Shown: in pieces, positions 10,472-18,327 of the stretch
Numbering within the stretch: position 1 is the first letter of the stretch
Layout: every line of letters begins with the position of its first letter
NCBI GenBank assembly: GCA_965261065.1
Contig: OZ253444.1
Location: forward strand, 5,208,001 to 5,272,000
Direction of reading: 5' to 3'
Length of the DNA: 64,000 nucleotides
Source of the DNA: JAKZVK01 sp965261065
Lineage (GTDB): Bacteria > Acidobacteriota > Terriglobia > Bryobacterales > UBA6623
Notes under the pieces: generated by a model
Database searches by the model: none
Seen by the model: only the letters and a program-made list of their open reading frames with translations
What the model was told of the DNA's origin: nothing
Translations under genes and position numbers: made by a program

Positions 10472-10500
10472 GGGCGGGGCTGTTGGCGGAGCCCCAGCCC
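10472..10500 (-). terminator. GC-rich hairpin downstream of the aminotransferase gene
   Basis: GGGGCT at 10476-10481 pairs with AGCCCC at 10490-10495 across an eight-base loop, and the stem extends outward with one bulge. It lies downstream of the minus-strand gene ending at 10711, beyond the MITE. There is no clear T tract, so terminator function is tentative. Confidence 0.3.
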
Positions 10501-10569
10501 GCTGCAGACCGGCACTTGCCGTCCCACGGGTGGAGGTGCACTCCGAGCGCGTCTTTCGAGAACGACTGC

Positions 10570-10715
10570 CCTAGCAGTCCGTGGCAAAACTGATAACCGT
10601 GCGAATCGCAATGTAGGGGCACGGCATGCCGTGCCCGCCTGCTCGACCTACCGCAACATGTGGGTGTGTCTTACGGTCGTGACACGAAGCCCGGCTTTCA
10701 CCACGGACTGCTAGG
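10570..10715. mobile_element. MITE-like element, copy 2 (146 bp, 15-bp TIRs)
   Basis: CCTAGCAGTCCGTGG at 10570-10584 is repeated as its perfect inverse complement at 10701-10715. The interior follows the same order as copy 1 (4309-4449), including the AATCGCAATGTAGGGGCA stretch and a full copy of the intergenic palindrome (10613-10636). The right terminal repeat contains the stop codon of the minus-strand aminotransferase gene, so insertion seems to have reset the end of that gene. Confidence 0.8.
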
Positions 10716-11979
10716 TCAACGCGCCGACGAGGCGGTCGACGTCTTCATCGTTGTTGAGAACGGAGACGGCGACCCGCATCTGGTTCCCGAACCGTAGCGT
10801 CACCTCGACGTTGGCGCGCTTGAGCCGTTCGCGCACATCGTCGGGATCTTTCAAGCGGAAGGTGACGATCGGACTGCGGTTCCCCGGCGGCGTGATCGAG
10901 GGATAATCGATCTTGGGCAGTTCTTTCTGCAGCCGTTCGGTCAGGGCCGTGGCGTGGGCCTGGATCTTGTCGACCCCGATGCGGTGGATGTAGTTGAGCG
11001 CTTCGTACTGGCAAACGCAACCGATGCTCGAGATGTTGCCAACCTCGTATTGCGCTGCGCCGGTCCTGGGCGTGTAGGTGATGTCGTCTTTGGAGGCGTC
11101 GGGCGTCTCGGTCCACGGCGCGTAGTTGAAGCCAATACCGCCGCCGAAACTGGTGGGACGGACGACGGAGCCCTGCAGGTCTTCCTTGACGTAGAGGTAG
11201 GCCAGGCCGCGCAGACCCATGAGCCACTTGTAGGTCGAGCAGGCCGCGAAGTCGAGGCCCATCGCCTGTACGTCGATCGGCACGGCACCGGCGCCTTGAA
11301 TGATGTCGGCGTAGACGTGGGCGCCGCGCGAGTGGGCAAGGTCGCTGATCGCCTTCACCTCGGCCAGGTAGCCGTTGACGTTGGAAACGAGCGTCAAGGC
11401 GACCAGCTTGGTCTTGGCGTCGATCGCTTTCTCGAAGTCGGCGAGGTCGAGCTGCCAGTCGCGATGGCGGACGATCCGCACGTCGAGGCCGGCTTTCTGG
11501 CGCATCTTGTAGCTGTAGAGGCAGCTCGAGTAGTGCAAGTCATTGGTCACCACGTTGCCGCCGGCTTCTTGGATGTCCATGCCGTTGGCGACGATGTTCT
11601 CGCCGACTTGCGTGCTTTGGCAGTAGGCGATCTCGGTCGGCTTGGCGTTGATCAGCTTGGCGAAGAGTTCCTTGGCTTCGCGGCGGCGGGCCCCGACGAA
11701 GGTCTTCGTCTCTTCGGAATTCCCGACCCAGCCCGCGCGAGAAACGACGTGCGCCAGATAGTCGCAGTACTTCTGCATGAGCCGAGCGGTGCGGAGGCTG
11801 ACCGGGTGCTGGGAGGCGTGGTTCATATAGACCCTGTCTTGCGAGCAAGGGAAATCCTCGCGCGCGGTGGAAAGGTCGCCGAGGGTCGGCGAGGCTTCGG
11901 TGCCTTGGCCGCAGCCGAGCTGGGTGGCGAGCGAGACGGCTGCGCCGCCGGCGAGGAACTGTCGTCGATCGAGATTCAT
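10711..11979 (-). CDS. Exported class V aminotransferase-fold PLP enzyme (paralogue 1)
   Basis: A 422-residue PLP enzyme of the class V aminotransferase / isopenicillin-N-epimerase-like family. It begins MNLDRRQFLAGGAA, a Tat-type twin-arginine signal, with a Cys at residue 23 (LGCGQ) that may be lipidated. The PLP lysine is in AACSTYKWLMG, with VYADIIQGAGAVPIDV supplying the cofactor Asp strand. Tat export would let the folded, PLP-loaded enzyme reach the periplasm. The reaction is unknown: desulfurase, epimerase or lyase chemistry are all possible. A paralogue lies upstream on the same strand, 292 bases away. The final codons and stop fall at and inside a MITE end, so the original C-terminus may have been slightly different. 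Confidence 0.85.
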   Translation of the reverse strand: MNLDRRQFLAGGAAVSLATQLGCGQGTEASPTLGDLSTAREDFPCSQDRVYMNHASQHPVSLRTARLMQKYCDYLAHVVSRAGWVGNSEETKTFVGARRREAKELFAKLINAKPTEIAYCQSTQVGENIVANGMDIQEAGGNVVTNDLHYSSCLYSYKMRQKAGLDVRIVRHRDWQLDLADFEKAIDAKTKLVALTLVSNVNGYLAEVKAISDLAHSRGAHVYADIIQGAGAVPIDVQAMGLDFAACSTYKWLMGLRGLAYLYVKEDLQGSVVRPTSFGGGIGFNYAPWTETPDASKDDITYTPRTGAAQYEVGNISSIGCVCQYEALNYIHRIGVDKIQAHATALTERLQKELPKIDYPSITPPGNRSPIVTFRLKDPDDVRERLKRANVEVTLRFGNQMRVAVSVLNNDEDVDRLVGALT

Positions 11980-12080
11980 GGTGGACTCCTATACGGTCAC
12001 CGACCTTCTTAGACTGTACGCCGAGTGGAGGAGGATTGCTAGTGAGGTCCGCGACCTCACACTGATAGATCGGTGCTCAT

Positions 12081-12214
12081 GTGGCGTAAGCCTCCAGGCT
12101 TGCCGAGTCTCGATTCTTCGGGACTCAGGATGGCAAGTGACCGAGCAGCGGCGGTTGATGGATGACCTGAGAACCGAGGAATCGGTTCTCGGCAAGCCTG
12201 GAGGCTTACGCCAC
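12081..12214. repeat. 134-bp inverted-repeat element with a nested hairpin
   Basis: A 27-bp arm (12081-12107, starting GTGGCGTAAGCCTCCAGG) is perfectly repeated in inverse complement at 12188-12214. Next to the right arm, GAGAACCGA and TCGGTTCTC form a second small palindrome. The element sits in the 292-base gap between the two aminotransferase genes. A related half-element is at 58034-58081. It could fold as a long RNA hairpin or be a palindromic mobile repeat. Confidence 0.8.
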
Positions 12215-12271
12215 CTACAAAGAGGTTGCGGCTGCTTGGTTGCCCGCGGTGTGAGTGGCGATCGCTGGTGT

Positions 12272-13519
12272 CTACGACAACGCCTCTAGTAAGGCATCAA
12301 CATCAGCATCGTTGTTGTAAATGTTGGGCGAGATGCGTAGCCGGTTGCCCGTCGTCGTCGCCTGAACGTTGGCACGCTTCAGGCGCGCTTGGGTGTCAGC
12401 GTAATCACTCGGCATGAAGACGATGATCGGGCTTCGGGTGCCCTCGGGTGTGATGCAGCGGTAGCTTTCGGCCGGAAGCTCTTTCCGGATGCGATTCACC
12501 AGAGTAGTCGTGTGGGCGAGCATGTTCTCGACGCCAATCTTCTCCATGAACTTGAACGACTCGTATTGGCCGCAGTAGCCCTCGCGGGCTGTATTCCCCG
12601 GCTGGTAGCGGCCGGCGGCGGTCGGCACACTATAGGGAAATTCGTCCTTCGACTGGTCGGCAGTGTCTTCCCATGGCGGGTAGTTGAAGTTGACATAGCC
12701 GGGGTAAAGCAGGTCTCTGACCACCGTCCCCTGCAGGTCTTGCCGCACGTAGAGGAACCCAGAGCCCCGGCACCCCTGCAGGAACTTGTAATTCGAACAG
12801 GCGGCGAAGTCGATGCCCAGCGCCTTCACGTCGATGGGAATCGCACCGGCGGCCTGGATAATGTCGGCGTAGACGTGGGCGCCGTTGGCATGAGCCATTT
12901 CACTGATGGCCTTGGCGTCTTCGATGCGGCCGTTGACGTTCGACACGAGGGTGATCGCGACAAGTTTCGTTTTCTTGTCCATCGCCGCCTCCATGTCTTT
13001 GAGGTCGATCACCCAGTCCTTGCCCTTGACGATGCGCACGTCCATCCCCGCCTTGCGGCGGCCGATGAAGCTGTGGATCGACCCGGCGTAGTGCTGGTCG
13101 TTGGTGACGACGTTGCCGCCGGAGGCCTGGATGTCGAGCCCGTTGACCACGACGTCCTCGCCGGCCTTGGTGTTCTGGACGAACGCGATCTCAGCGGGGT
13201 CGGCGTTGATCAGCCTGGCGAACATCGGCTTGACGTTGCGCATGGCTTCACCGGCGTATTCGCCGCGGCCCTCGCCGGGGCCGTACATGTGGAAGTCCAT
13301 GTAGCGCTCCATGCCCGCGCGCGTGTGCTTGCTCAACGGGCAGTGAGAGGCGCAGTCGAGATAGGGCTGCTGCAAGGCGCGTGGATACTGTTCGCGCACC
13401 GAGGCAAGGTCGGAGAGAGTCGGCGAGGCCCCGCTTTTGGAGCCGCACCCGGTTTGGGCCGTGGCCGCCGCGGCCATCGCGCCGGCGGCACCGAGAAACT
13501 GTCGTCGATTGATTGTCAT
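12272..13519 (-). CDS. Exported class V aminotransferase-fold PLP enzyme (paralogue 2)
   Basis: A 415-residue relative of the gene at 10711, alignable over its whole length: Tat-like start MTINRRQFLGAAG, Cys in TGCGSKSG, then a shared ASPTLSDLASVRE segment, NVVTNDQHYAGS, VYADIIQAAGAIPIDV and the PLP lysine in AACSNYKFLQG. The differences are spread throughout, so the duplication is old. ATG 13519 has GAGGA about seven bases upstream. It ends at a TAG (12272-12274 on the plus strand). With the DUF1080 gene 23 bases upstream on the same strand, the three genes probably form one exported-enzyme cluster interrupted by repeats. Confidence 0.85.
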   Translation of the reverse strand: MTINRRQFLGAAGAMAAAATAQTGCGSKSGASPTLSDLASVREQYPRALQQPYLDCASHCPLSKHTRAGMERYMDFHMYGPGEGRGEYAGEAMRNVKPMFARLINADPAEIAFVQNTKAGEDVVVNGLDIQASGGNVVTNDQHYAGSIHSFIGRRKAGMDVRIVKGKDWVIDLKDMEAAMDKKTKLVAITLVSNVNGRIEDAKAISEMAHANGAHVYADIIQAAGAIPIDVKALGIDFAACSNYKFLQGCRGSGFLYVRQDLQGTVVRDLLYPGYVNFNYPPWEDTADQSKDEFPYSVPTAAGRYQPGNTAREGYCGQYESFKFMEKIGVENMLAHTTTLVNRIRKELPAESYRCITPEGTRSPIIVFMPSDYADTQARLKRANVQATTTGNRLRISPNIYNNDADVDALLEALS

Positions 13520-13542
13520 GTTGTCCTCTTGGTTGTGAAACG

Positions 13543-14259
13543 TTACAGCGGCCGCACCCAGATGTTGCGGAAGCGCAGCGCCGTCTGCTTGACTTCGTGG
13601 TGAATATGGTCCTGCAACAGAATCGGACCGGGTTCGCAGACATCGCCGCCCAGTCCGCCGGCCGTCGGGCCTTCGAACTCAAAGTGATCCTGCACCACCA
13701 CTCCGTTATGCAGGATGGTAATCGTGCCGGGTTTGACCACGTGGCTTCCATAGCACTTCGGTGCATGGAAGATCATGTCGTAGCTCTGCCAGGCTTCCGC
13801 CGGGCGGCTGGCATTGACCAGCGGCGCCGATTGCGCGTAGACGGCGCCGGCCGAACCCTTGGCGTAGGTCGGGTTTCGATAGGAGTCGAGCACCTGTATC
13901 TCGTAGCGCCCCTGCACGTAGACGCCACTATTACCGCGCGCCTGGCTTTTGGCTTCGGGTTGGTGCGGCGTGGCGAACTCGATGTGAATCTGCGCGCTCG
14001 AGAACTTGCGCTTCGTGTGAATGTTGCCGGTACCGGTTTTGCAAACGATGTCACCGCCCTCGACGGCCCAGGTAGCGGGCTTGCCGTCGGCGTGGACCCA
14101 CTCGGAGAGGTCGCCGCCGCTGAAGAGCACGATCGCATCCGATGGCGGCTGGCCGGGCCCGCCGGGATCGACCGCGGGCGGTTGGGGGCCGTCGGCCGCG
14201 AAAGCTGTGGCCCCGCCCAGTAGAGCGAGCAGGAGCGCGAGCCAAAATATTCGGTTCAT
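13543..14259 (-). CDS. DUF1080 / 3-keto-disaccharide hydrolase-like exported protein
   Basis: A 238-residue secreted protein. The signal peptide is MNRIFWLALLLALLGG with a cleavage near AFA-AD. The mature part has the DUF1080 (concanavalin-like) signature: IVLFSGGDLSEWVHADG, then WAVEGGDIVCKTGTGNI, then NSGVYVQGRYEIQVLDSY and a C-terminal IHHEVKQTALRFRNIWVRPL. Members are linked to glycan and 3-ketoglycoside breakdown. I chose ATG 14259; the frame is open to 14421, but that extension has no signal peptide and overlaps an intergenic repeat. The conserved NSGVY loop is present. Confidence 0.85.
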   Translation of the reverse strand: MNRIFWLALLLALLGGATAFAADGPQPPAVDPGGPGQPPSDAIVLFSGGDLSEWVHADGKPATWAVEGGDIVCKTGTGNIHTKRKFSSAQIHIEFATPHQPEAKSQARGNSGVYVQGRYEIQVLDSYRNPTYAKGSAGAVYAQSAPLVNASRPAEAWQSYDMIFHAPKCYGSHVVKPGTITILHNGVVVQDHFEFEGPTAGGLGGDVCEPGPILLQDHIHHEVKQTALRFRNIWVRPL

Positions 14260-14356
14260 CAGCGGCGATGGTAGCACTGGTGGGTGTCTTGGGCCAAGCA
14301 TGGGAGCTGACACAACCGGCAGCCTGAGGCAAACCGAGAGCGGTGTTGTCAACAAA

Positions 14357-14380
14357 GTAGGGGCACGGCATGCCGTGCCC
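14357..14380. repeat. Intergenic palindrome GGGCACGGCATGCCGTGCCC
   Basis: A 24-base unit (GTAG plus the 20-base perfect palindrome). Other copies: 10613-10636 inside the MITE, 57167-57190, an inverse degenerate copy at 57224-57247, and a shortened one at 4351-4370. All are intergenic. Confidence 0.8.
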
Positions 14381-14420
14381 GCGCTGCCGATTAAACCCGA
14401 GCCTCGCAAGCGGCGATCCA

Positions 14421-14452
14421 AACCGAGCCGTGACCGTAAGGGAGCGGTCCGG
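14421..14452 (+). repeat. 32-bp intergenic repeat with core GACCGTAAGGGAGCGGTCCG
   Basis: An identical inverse-complement copy is at 24066-24097. A 27-base inverse copy is at 14624-14650, and a one-mismatch direct copy at 52171-52202. CCGAGCCGTGACCG and the GGAGCGGTCCGG part give it partial dyad symmetry. None lies inside a supported gene. Confidence 0.85.
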
Positions 14453-14623
14453 CAAGAACCCTGGCGCTATCCCAACCGCCTCTAGGTCAGAAGTCCTCCC
14501 ACACTCCCGGCCCTTTCGGCTCACCGCGCCACGATCGGCTTTCGACGGGCACATCCACCGGTTGCAGCACGACCAGGAGATAGCGAATAGAGAAACAACG
14601 CCAGGCCGACCGTCCCCGCCAGA

Positions 14624-14650
14624 CCGCTCCCTTACGGTCACGGCTCGGTT
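14624..14650 (-). repeat. Inverse copy of the GACCGTAAGGGAGCGGTC repeat
   Basis: This copy matches 27 bases of the 32-bp unit at 14421-14452 in reverse orientation, so the two could pair across 170 bases. Confidence 0.8.
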
Positions 14651-14780
14651 CAGGTGGTTTCACTTCAGGCCGCCTGCAATCTGCGATACTCTTTGGGTCG
14701 CTGGCCAAGCGGGCCGACAGGGGATTGCCTTGACGTCTACAACCACAAAAGCCGCGTTTCTAAGTTCACTTGCACTACTA

Positions 14781-16006
14781 GTATATCGTTTCAATAAAAC
14801 ATACTCATACAGCAACGGTTCCTGCTAGGCTGAAGGCATGGCAGGAAAGTAGAAGCGTCTCAAGCTGCAACTCAGCCCCGCAGAGGTGCAGCATCTGGAG
14901 CGGCTGCGTGGTTCGCGGACGGCTCCGGTTCGGGAGGTGCAGAGGGCTGAGATTCTGTGGCGTTATCATTCCGGCGAGACCATTGCCGAGATTATGCGAA
15001 CCGTGAAGATGACCCGCAAAAGCGTCGGCAAATGGATCGATCGAGCCCTCGCCATGGGCGTGGAAGCAGCGCTCAAGGATGCCTATCATCGTCCCCAGCA
15101 GCCCCTCATCACCGCCGATGCCAAGGCCTGGGTGGTGCATTTGGCCTGTAGCAAACCCAAGCAACTCGGTTACGCCGCCGAACTCTGGACCCGCAGTGCG
15201 CTGGCTCTACACGTGCGCCGGCATGCCGTGGAAGCAGGCTATCCGGCGTTGGACCAAGCGGCTAAGGCGACCGTCCACCGGATCCTGGCCGAGCAACCTC
15301 TGCATCCAGAGAAGGTGAAGTACTACCTGGAGCGTCGCGATCCCGATTTTGAGTCCAAGATGCGGCAGGTGTTGCTGGTCTACCGCGAAGTGGCTTGGCA
15401 GAATGAAAGCCCTCGCGACGGCCTCTCGCCGGAGGTGATCACGGTTTCGGTAGACGAGAAGCCCGGCGTGCAAGCGATCGCCAACGTCGCGCCGGACCTG
15501 CCGCCGAAGCCTGGGCGGCATCCCAGCGTGGCTCGCGATTACGAGTACAAACGTCTAGGAACTTGCTCGATTCTGGCGGCGCTGGACTTGCATAGCGGTC
15601 GGGTGACGGCGCGGGTGGAGCGGCGTCACCGCAGTCGGGAATTCATCTTGCTGCTCCAGGATCTGGACCAATTTTACCCGGACGAGTGCACGATCCGATT
15701 GATCTTGGACAATCATTCCTCGCACATATCGAAGGAGACGAAAGCCTACTTGGCGACGCGTCCGAACCGCTTCAAATATGTGCATACGCCCACCCACGGA
15801 TCCTGGCTCAACATAGTCGAGACGCTGTTTGGCAAGATGGCGCGCACATTCTTAAAGCGAATACGAGTCGAGTCCTGGGCGGAGCTTCGGGAACGAATCC
15901 TGAAAGGAATCGCGGAGATCAACGCCGCTCCAGTCGTTCACCGCTGGAGGAAGTTCGAGTCGCTTGAGGTCACCTAGAGTGGGTATGTTTTAGTGAAACT
16001 ATATAC
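14781..16006 (+). mobile_element. Second, unrelated IS630-family element
   Basis: A 1226-bp element. TA lies at 14779-14780 and 16007-16008. The ends correspond as GTATATCGTTTCAATAAAAC (left) and the inverse complement of GTATATAGTTTCACTAAAAC (right), imperfect repeats of about 30 bases. It carries one transposase gene in a single frame, unlike the two-frame element at 4638. Confidence 0.85.
14886..15977 (+). CDS. IS630-family transposase, possibly inactivated by an early amber codon
   Basis: From GTG 14886 the frame gives 363 residues. It has an N-terminal helix-turn-helix (ETIAEIMRTVKMTRKSVGKW) and the DDE core: ITVSVDEKPG, LILDNHSSHIS and HGSWLNIVETLFGKM. In the same frame, ATG 14838 (MAGK) is followed by TAG at 14850-14852 and then KRLKLQLSPAEVQHLERL, which reads as the usual N-terminus of this subgroup. 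So the natural start was probably ATG 14838 and a point mutation has created a stop. Translation from GTG 14886 could still give a nearly full enzyme. The frame is otherwise intact. Confidence 0.85.
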   Translation: MQHLERLRGSRTAPVREVQRAEILWRYHSGETIAEIMRTVKMTRKSVGKWIDRALAMGVEAALKDAYHRPQQPLITADAKAWVVHLACSKPKQLGYAAELWTRSALALHVRRHAVEAGYPALDQAAKATVHRILAEQPLHPEKVKYYLERRDPDFESKMRQVLLVYREVAWQNESPRDGLSPEVITVSVDEKPGVQAIANVAPDLPPKPGRHPSVARDYEYKRLGTCSILAALDLHSGRVTARVERRHRSREFILLLQDLDQFYPDECTIRLILDNHSSHISKETKAYLATRPNRFKYVHTPTHGSWLNIVETLFGKMARTFLKRIRVESWAELRERILKGIAEINAAPVVHRWRKFESLEVT

Positions 16007-16366
16007 TAGACTAGGGGGTTCTTGTCCCAACCACGTCACGCGACAGAACCACACCGTAGCATCAGCAAGCAACCAGATTGCCGGCCGCGGGCGCCTTGCA
16101 GTGCCCGATGTAGTTCGGAGTTTGCTACAACAGCGAAAACATGCTTGGCGGTGGCTCGGCTGCGTGAACGGAAGACGGGCTGCTTCCGGCACCAGCAGCG
16201 CTCAAGAAAAGAGCCGGCCTGGTGCATGCTGAAGCGTCGACGATGGACAGCGTTCAGGTGTGCGCCGACCATTCCAGCAACGACATTGAGGCCGCTTCAC
16301 CATGGTTCGCCCTGAGTTGAGGGCTGGGGTTGGGACCCTGGTAAGGAGGCAGAGACGAGTATCTAC
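16007..16366. other. 360-base gap after the IS630 element
   Basis: No convincing gene. An AAGGAGG motif lies at 16341-16347, about 20 bases before the next start. Two CACCATGG/TTCGCC-type stretches near 16295-16310 look unremarkable. Confidence 0.5.
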
Positions 16367-16999
16367 GTGAAGTTGATGAAGCGTCTGCACAAGCCGATTT
16401 ATACGTCCCGCATACAAGAGCTTGTCCGTCGTCTGACCGAGCATCTCCACTCTGGAGATCGTGTGCTTGATGTCGGTTGTGGCGCTGGTGAACTCGGCGC
16501 GGCTCTCATGGATTCATCGGGTTGTCCATCGGGAGTGGTCGTCTCCGGTCTAGAACTGGTCAGCCGGGAAGCCCAGCTCATCCCGATCAGGCACTACAAT
16601 GGGTGCGAGATTCCCTATTCCTCGAATACGTTCGACGTCGTGATACTAGCCGACGTCCTGCACCATGCCCAGCACCCACACCAGCTGATCGACGAGTGTG
16701 CCCGCGTAACGCGCCGCCTACTCGTAATCAAAGACCACAAGTTGGAGGGCATACTGGCCAAGCTTCGGGTTGCATTGCTCGATTGGGCTGCCAACGTACC
16801 GTACGGCACTTCACTTCTGTACCGCTATAACACCGCTCAACAGTGGCGTGAGTGGCACACGCGCCACAGGTTCGCTGTCGAGGATGAAGTGCAGTCCATG
16901 CGTCTATATCCGCCAATCATAAACCTTCTATTCGGAAGGCGCCTTCAGTATTGGGTTGTCCTACGAGTAGACGATCCGGGGACGGACAGGTTGACGTGA
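16367..16999 (+). CDS. Class I SAM-dependent methyltransferase
   Basis: A 210-residue methyltransferase. Motif I reads VLDVGCGAGELG (about residues 33-44), the post-I acidic position follows the VSGLEL strand, and FDVVILADVLHHAQHPHQLI is the motif II/III region. It resembles the Methyltransf_11 group. The C-terminus (YPPIINLLFGRRLQYWVVLR) is hydrophobic and may touch the membrane. The start is GTG 16367 or ATG 16376. Its stop overlaps the next gene by GTGA, so it belongs to an operon with a glycosyltransferase and a UbiA protein. A lipid-linked sugar or glycolipid is therefore a plausible substrate (inference). Confidence 0.8.
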   Translation: MKLMKRLHKPIYTSRIQELVRRLTEHLHSGDRVLDVGCGAGELGAALMDSSGCPSGVVVSGLELVSREAQLIPIRHYNGCEIPYSSNTFDVVILADVLHHAQHPHQLIDECARVTRRLLVIKDHKLEGILAKLRVALLDWAANVPYGTSLLYRYNTAQQWREWHTRHRFAVEDEVQSMRLYPPIINLLFGRRLQYWVVLRVDDPGTDRLT

Positions 17000-18327
17000 C
17001 AGCGCGCGTGGAGGGCCCGGCACGCAACAGAGGGATGCCACGGAAGACAGTTCTGCTGGGCCGATGGGGCCCACGCTCGATGTGGGTCCTCGCAGTCGTT
17101 CTGGCGGTCCATCTGGTGCAATTCGTGAACAACGGCTTCGACCGCCCGGCACACGGCTTCGTTTCCCACTACACAGCGAGCCGGCTTGTTGTTTCTGGGG
17201 TAGGAGTGGCTCAGTTCTACGACGACAACTGGTTCAAGGCCAGAGTTTCAGAGCACGAGCCAACCGTGATCGATCTCTATGGAGCCAACCTGCCGACCAT
17301 GAGCTTGTTGATGCTGCCGCTGACTGTGTTTGATTACCACCAAGCGCGGGTGGTTTGGACTGTCGGTAGCGTCGTCCTTCTGATGGCGACACTGGCGGCA
17401 CTGATGTGGCAGTTGAAACTCACGGCCCATTGGACGGCCGCCTTCGCCTGCTATGTACTTCTCTACCAGCCGCTTTACGAACACCTCTTTCACGGCCAAA
17501 TGTATATCCTGGCACTCGCGCTACTCACGGTGTCTTGGTGGGGTTTTCGTCGCGCGAGCAGTGGGCTCCTCGGGGTAGCACTCGGCACATTGCTGGCGAC
17601 AAAAACGGCAGCCCTCACGGTTTGGCTGCTGCTACCGGCCCATCAGCGCTGGCGAGCCCTGGCGTGGGGAGGTGGTACGATTCTCGCTGTTGTTGGCTTG
17701 TCTCTCCCTTGGCTCGGTGTCAGCGCTTGGACGACCTATTCGGAGGTTGCAGTCCGACTCCCATCGGAAGCGTTCCTGTCTGTCACGGCATATCAGACGC
17801 AACTGAGTTTCTTCAGACATCTGTTCGTCTACGATGAACAATGGAATCCGGGGCCGCTTGTCGACCTCCCGCGAGTGGGCGTGGTTTTGAGCTGGATAGG
17901 CGCGATCGTCCTGCTGGGCGTTAGTACCGCTGTCGCGCTTATGCGAAGACACGCCGATCTGCTGTTTGCTGCCTTCGTGCTCCTGGGCCTTGTCCTGAGC
18001 CCAGTTTCTTTAGACTATCACTACGTGATGGCGCTGCTCTCGATAGCTCTTCTCCTGTCGCATTGGCAGTACCGAATGGTGTCGTGGGGAGGTTTGACAC
18101 TGACCGTAGGAGCTATCCTCATCGCTGTTGATCTCCCGTATCGTTCGGCGGAACTGGCAGACGGCGCATGGGCGCTCCTTGCGTATCCCAAGCTGTACGG
18201 TGCGCTGCTCCTGTGGGGCCTTGCGCTCGTAAGCTGCTTGAGGCCCGGTGACTCCAATAAGGGCTCTGGCCCCGCCACGAAGGTTGGCAGCTACGAATCC
18301 AGCATGAGCGAAGCGAGCGCGGATTGA
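16996..18327 (+). CDS. GT87/DUF2029-like membrane glycosyltransferase
   Basis: A 443-residue protein with about ten hydrophobic segments. After helix 1 comes FYDDNWFKARVSEHEPTVID, whose acidic loop is where polyprenyl-phosphate-sugar-dependent (GT-C) enzymes keep their catalytic Asp. The LYGANLPTMSLLMLPL stretch and the HGQMYILALALL segment match the GT87 (PimE-like, DUF2029) family. I chose GTG 16996 because it overlaps the upstream stop as GTGA; ATG 17035 is an alternative. It probably transfers a pentose or mannose from a lipid carrier to an extracytoplasmic acceptor. The downstream UbiA gene begins at the stop codon. Confidence 0.75.
   Translation: MTARVEGPARNRGMPRKTVLLGRWGPRSMWVLAVVLAVHLVQFVNNGFDRPAHGFVSHYTASRLVVSGVGVAQFYDDNWFKARVSEHEPTVIDLYGANLPTMSLLMLPLTVFDYHQARVVWTVGSVVLLMATLAALMWQLKLTAHWTAAFACYVLLYQPLYEHLFHGQMYILALALLTVSWWGFRRASSGLLGVALGTLLATKTAALTVWLLLPAHQRWRALAWGGGTILAVVGLSLPWLGVSAWTTYSEVAVRLPSEAFLSVTAYQTQLSFFRHLFVYDEQWNPGPLVDLPRVGVVLSWIGAIVLLGVSTAVALMRRHADLLFAAFVLLGLVLSPVSLDYHYVMALLSIALLLSHWQYRMVSWGGLTLTVGAILIAVDLPYRSAELADGAWALLAYPKLYGALLLWGLALVSCLRPGDSNKGSGPATKVGSYESSMSEASAD

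Larger units (their letters stand above)
14260..14780. other. 520-base repeat-rich intergenic gap
   Basis: No supported gene. It holds the 24-bp palindrome at 14357-14380 and two oppositely oriented copies of the GAGCCGTGACCG-type repeat at 14421-14452 and 14624-14650, which bracket about 170 bases. On the minus strand that bracketed segment can be read as a short coding-like tail (to 14487) with no recognisable domain, perhaps a gene remnant. Confidence 0.6.

Noticed and set aside
10954..13603. Two long plus-strand frames (352 and 404 codons) opposite the aminotransferase genes
   Set aside because: Antisense to genes with PLP-lysine and Tat motifs; similar shadows appear because the two genes are paralogues.
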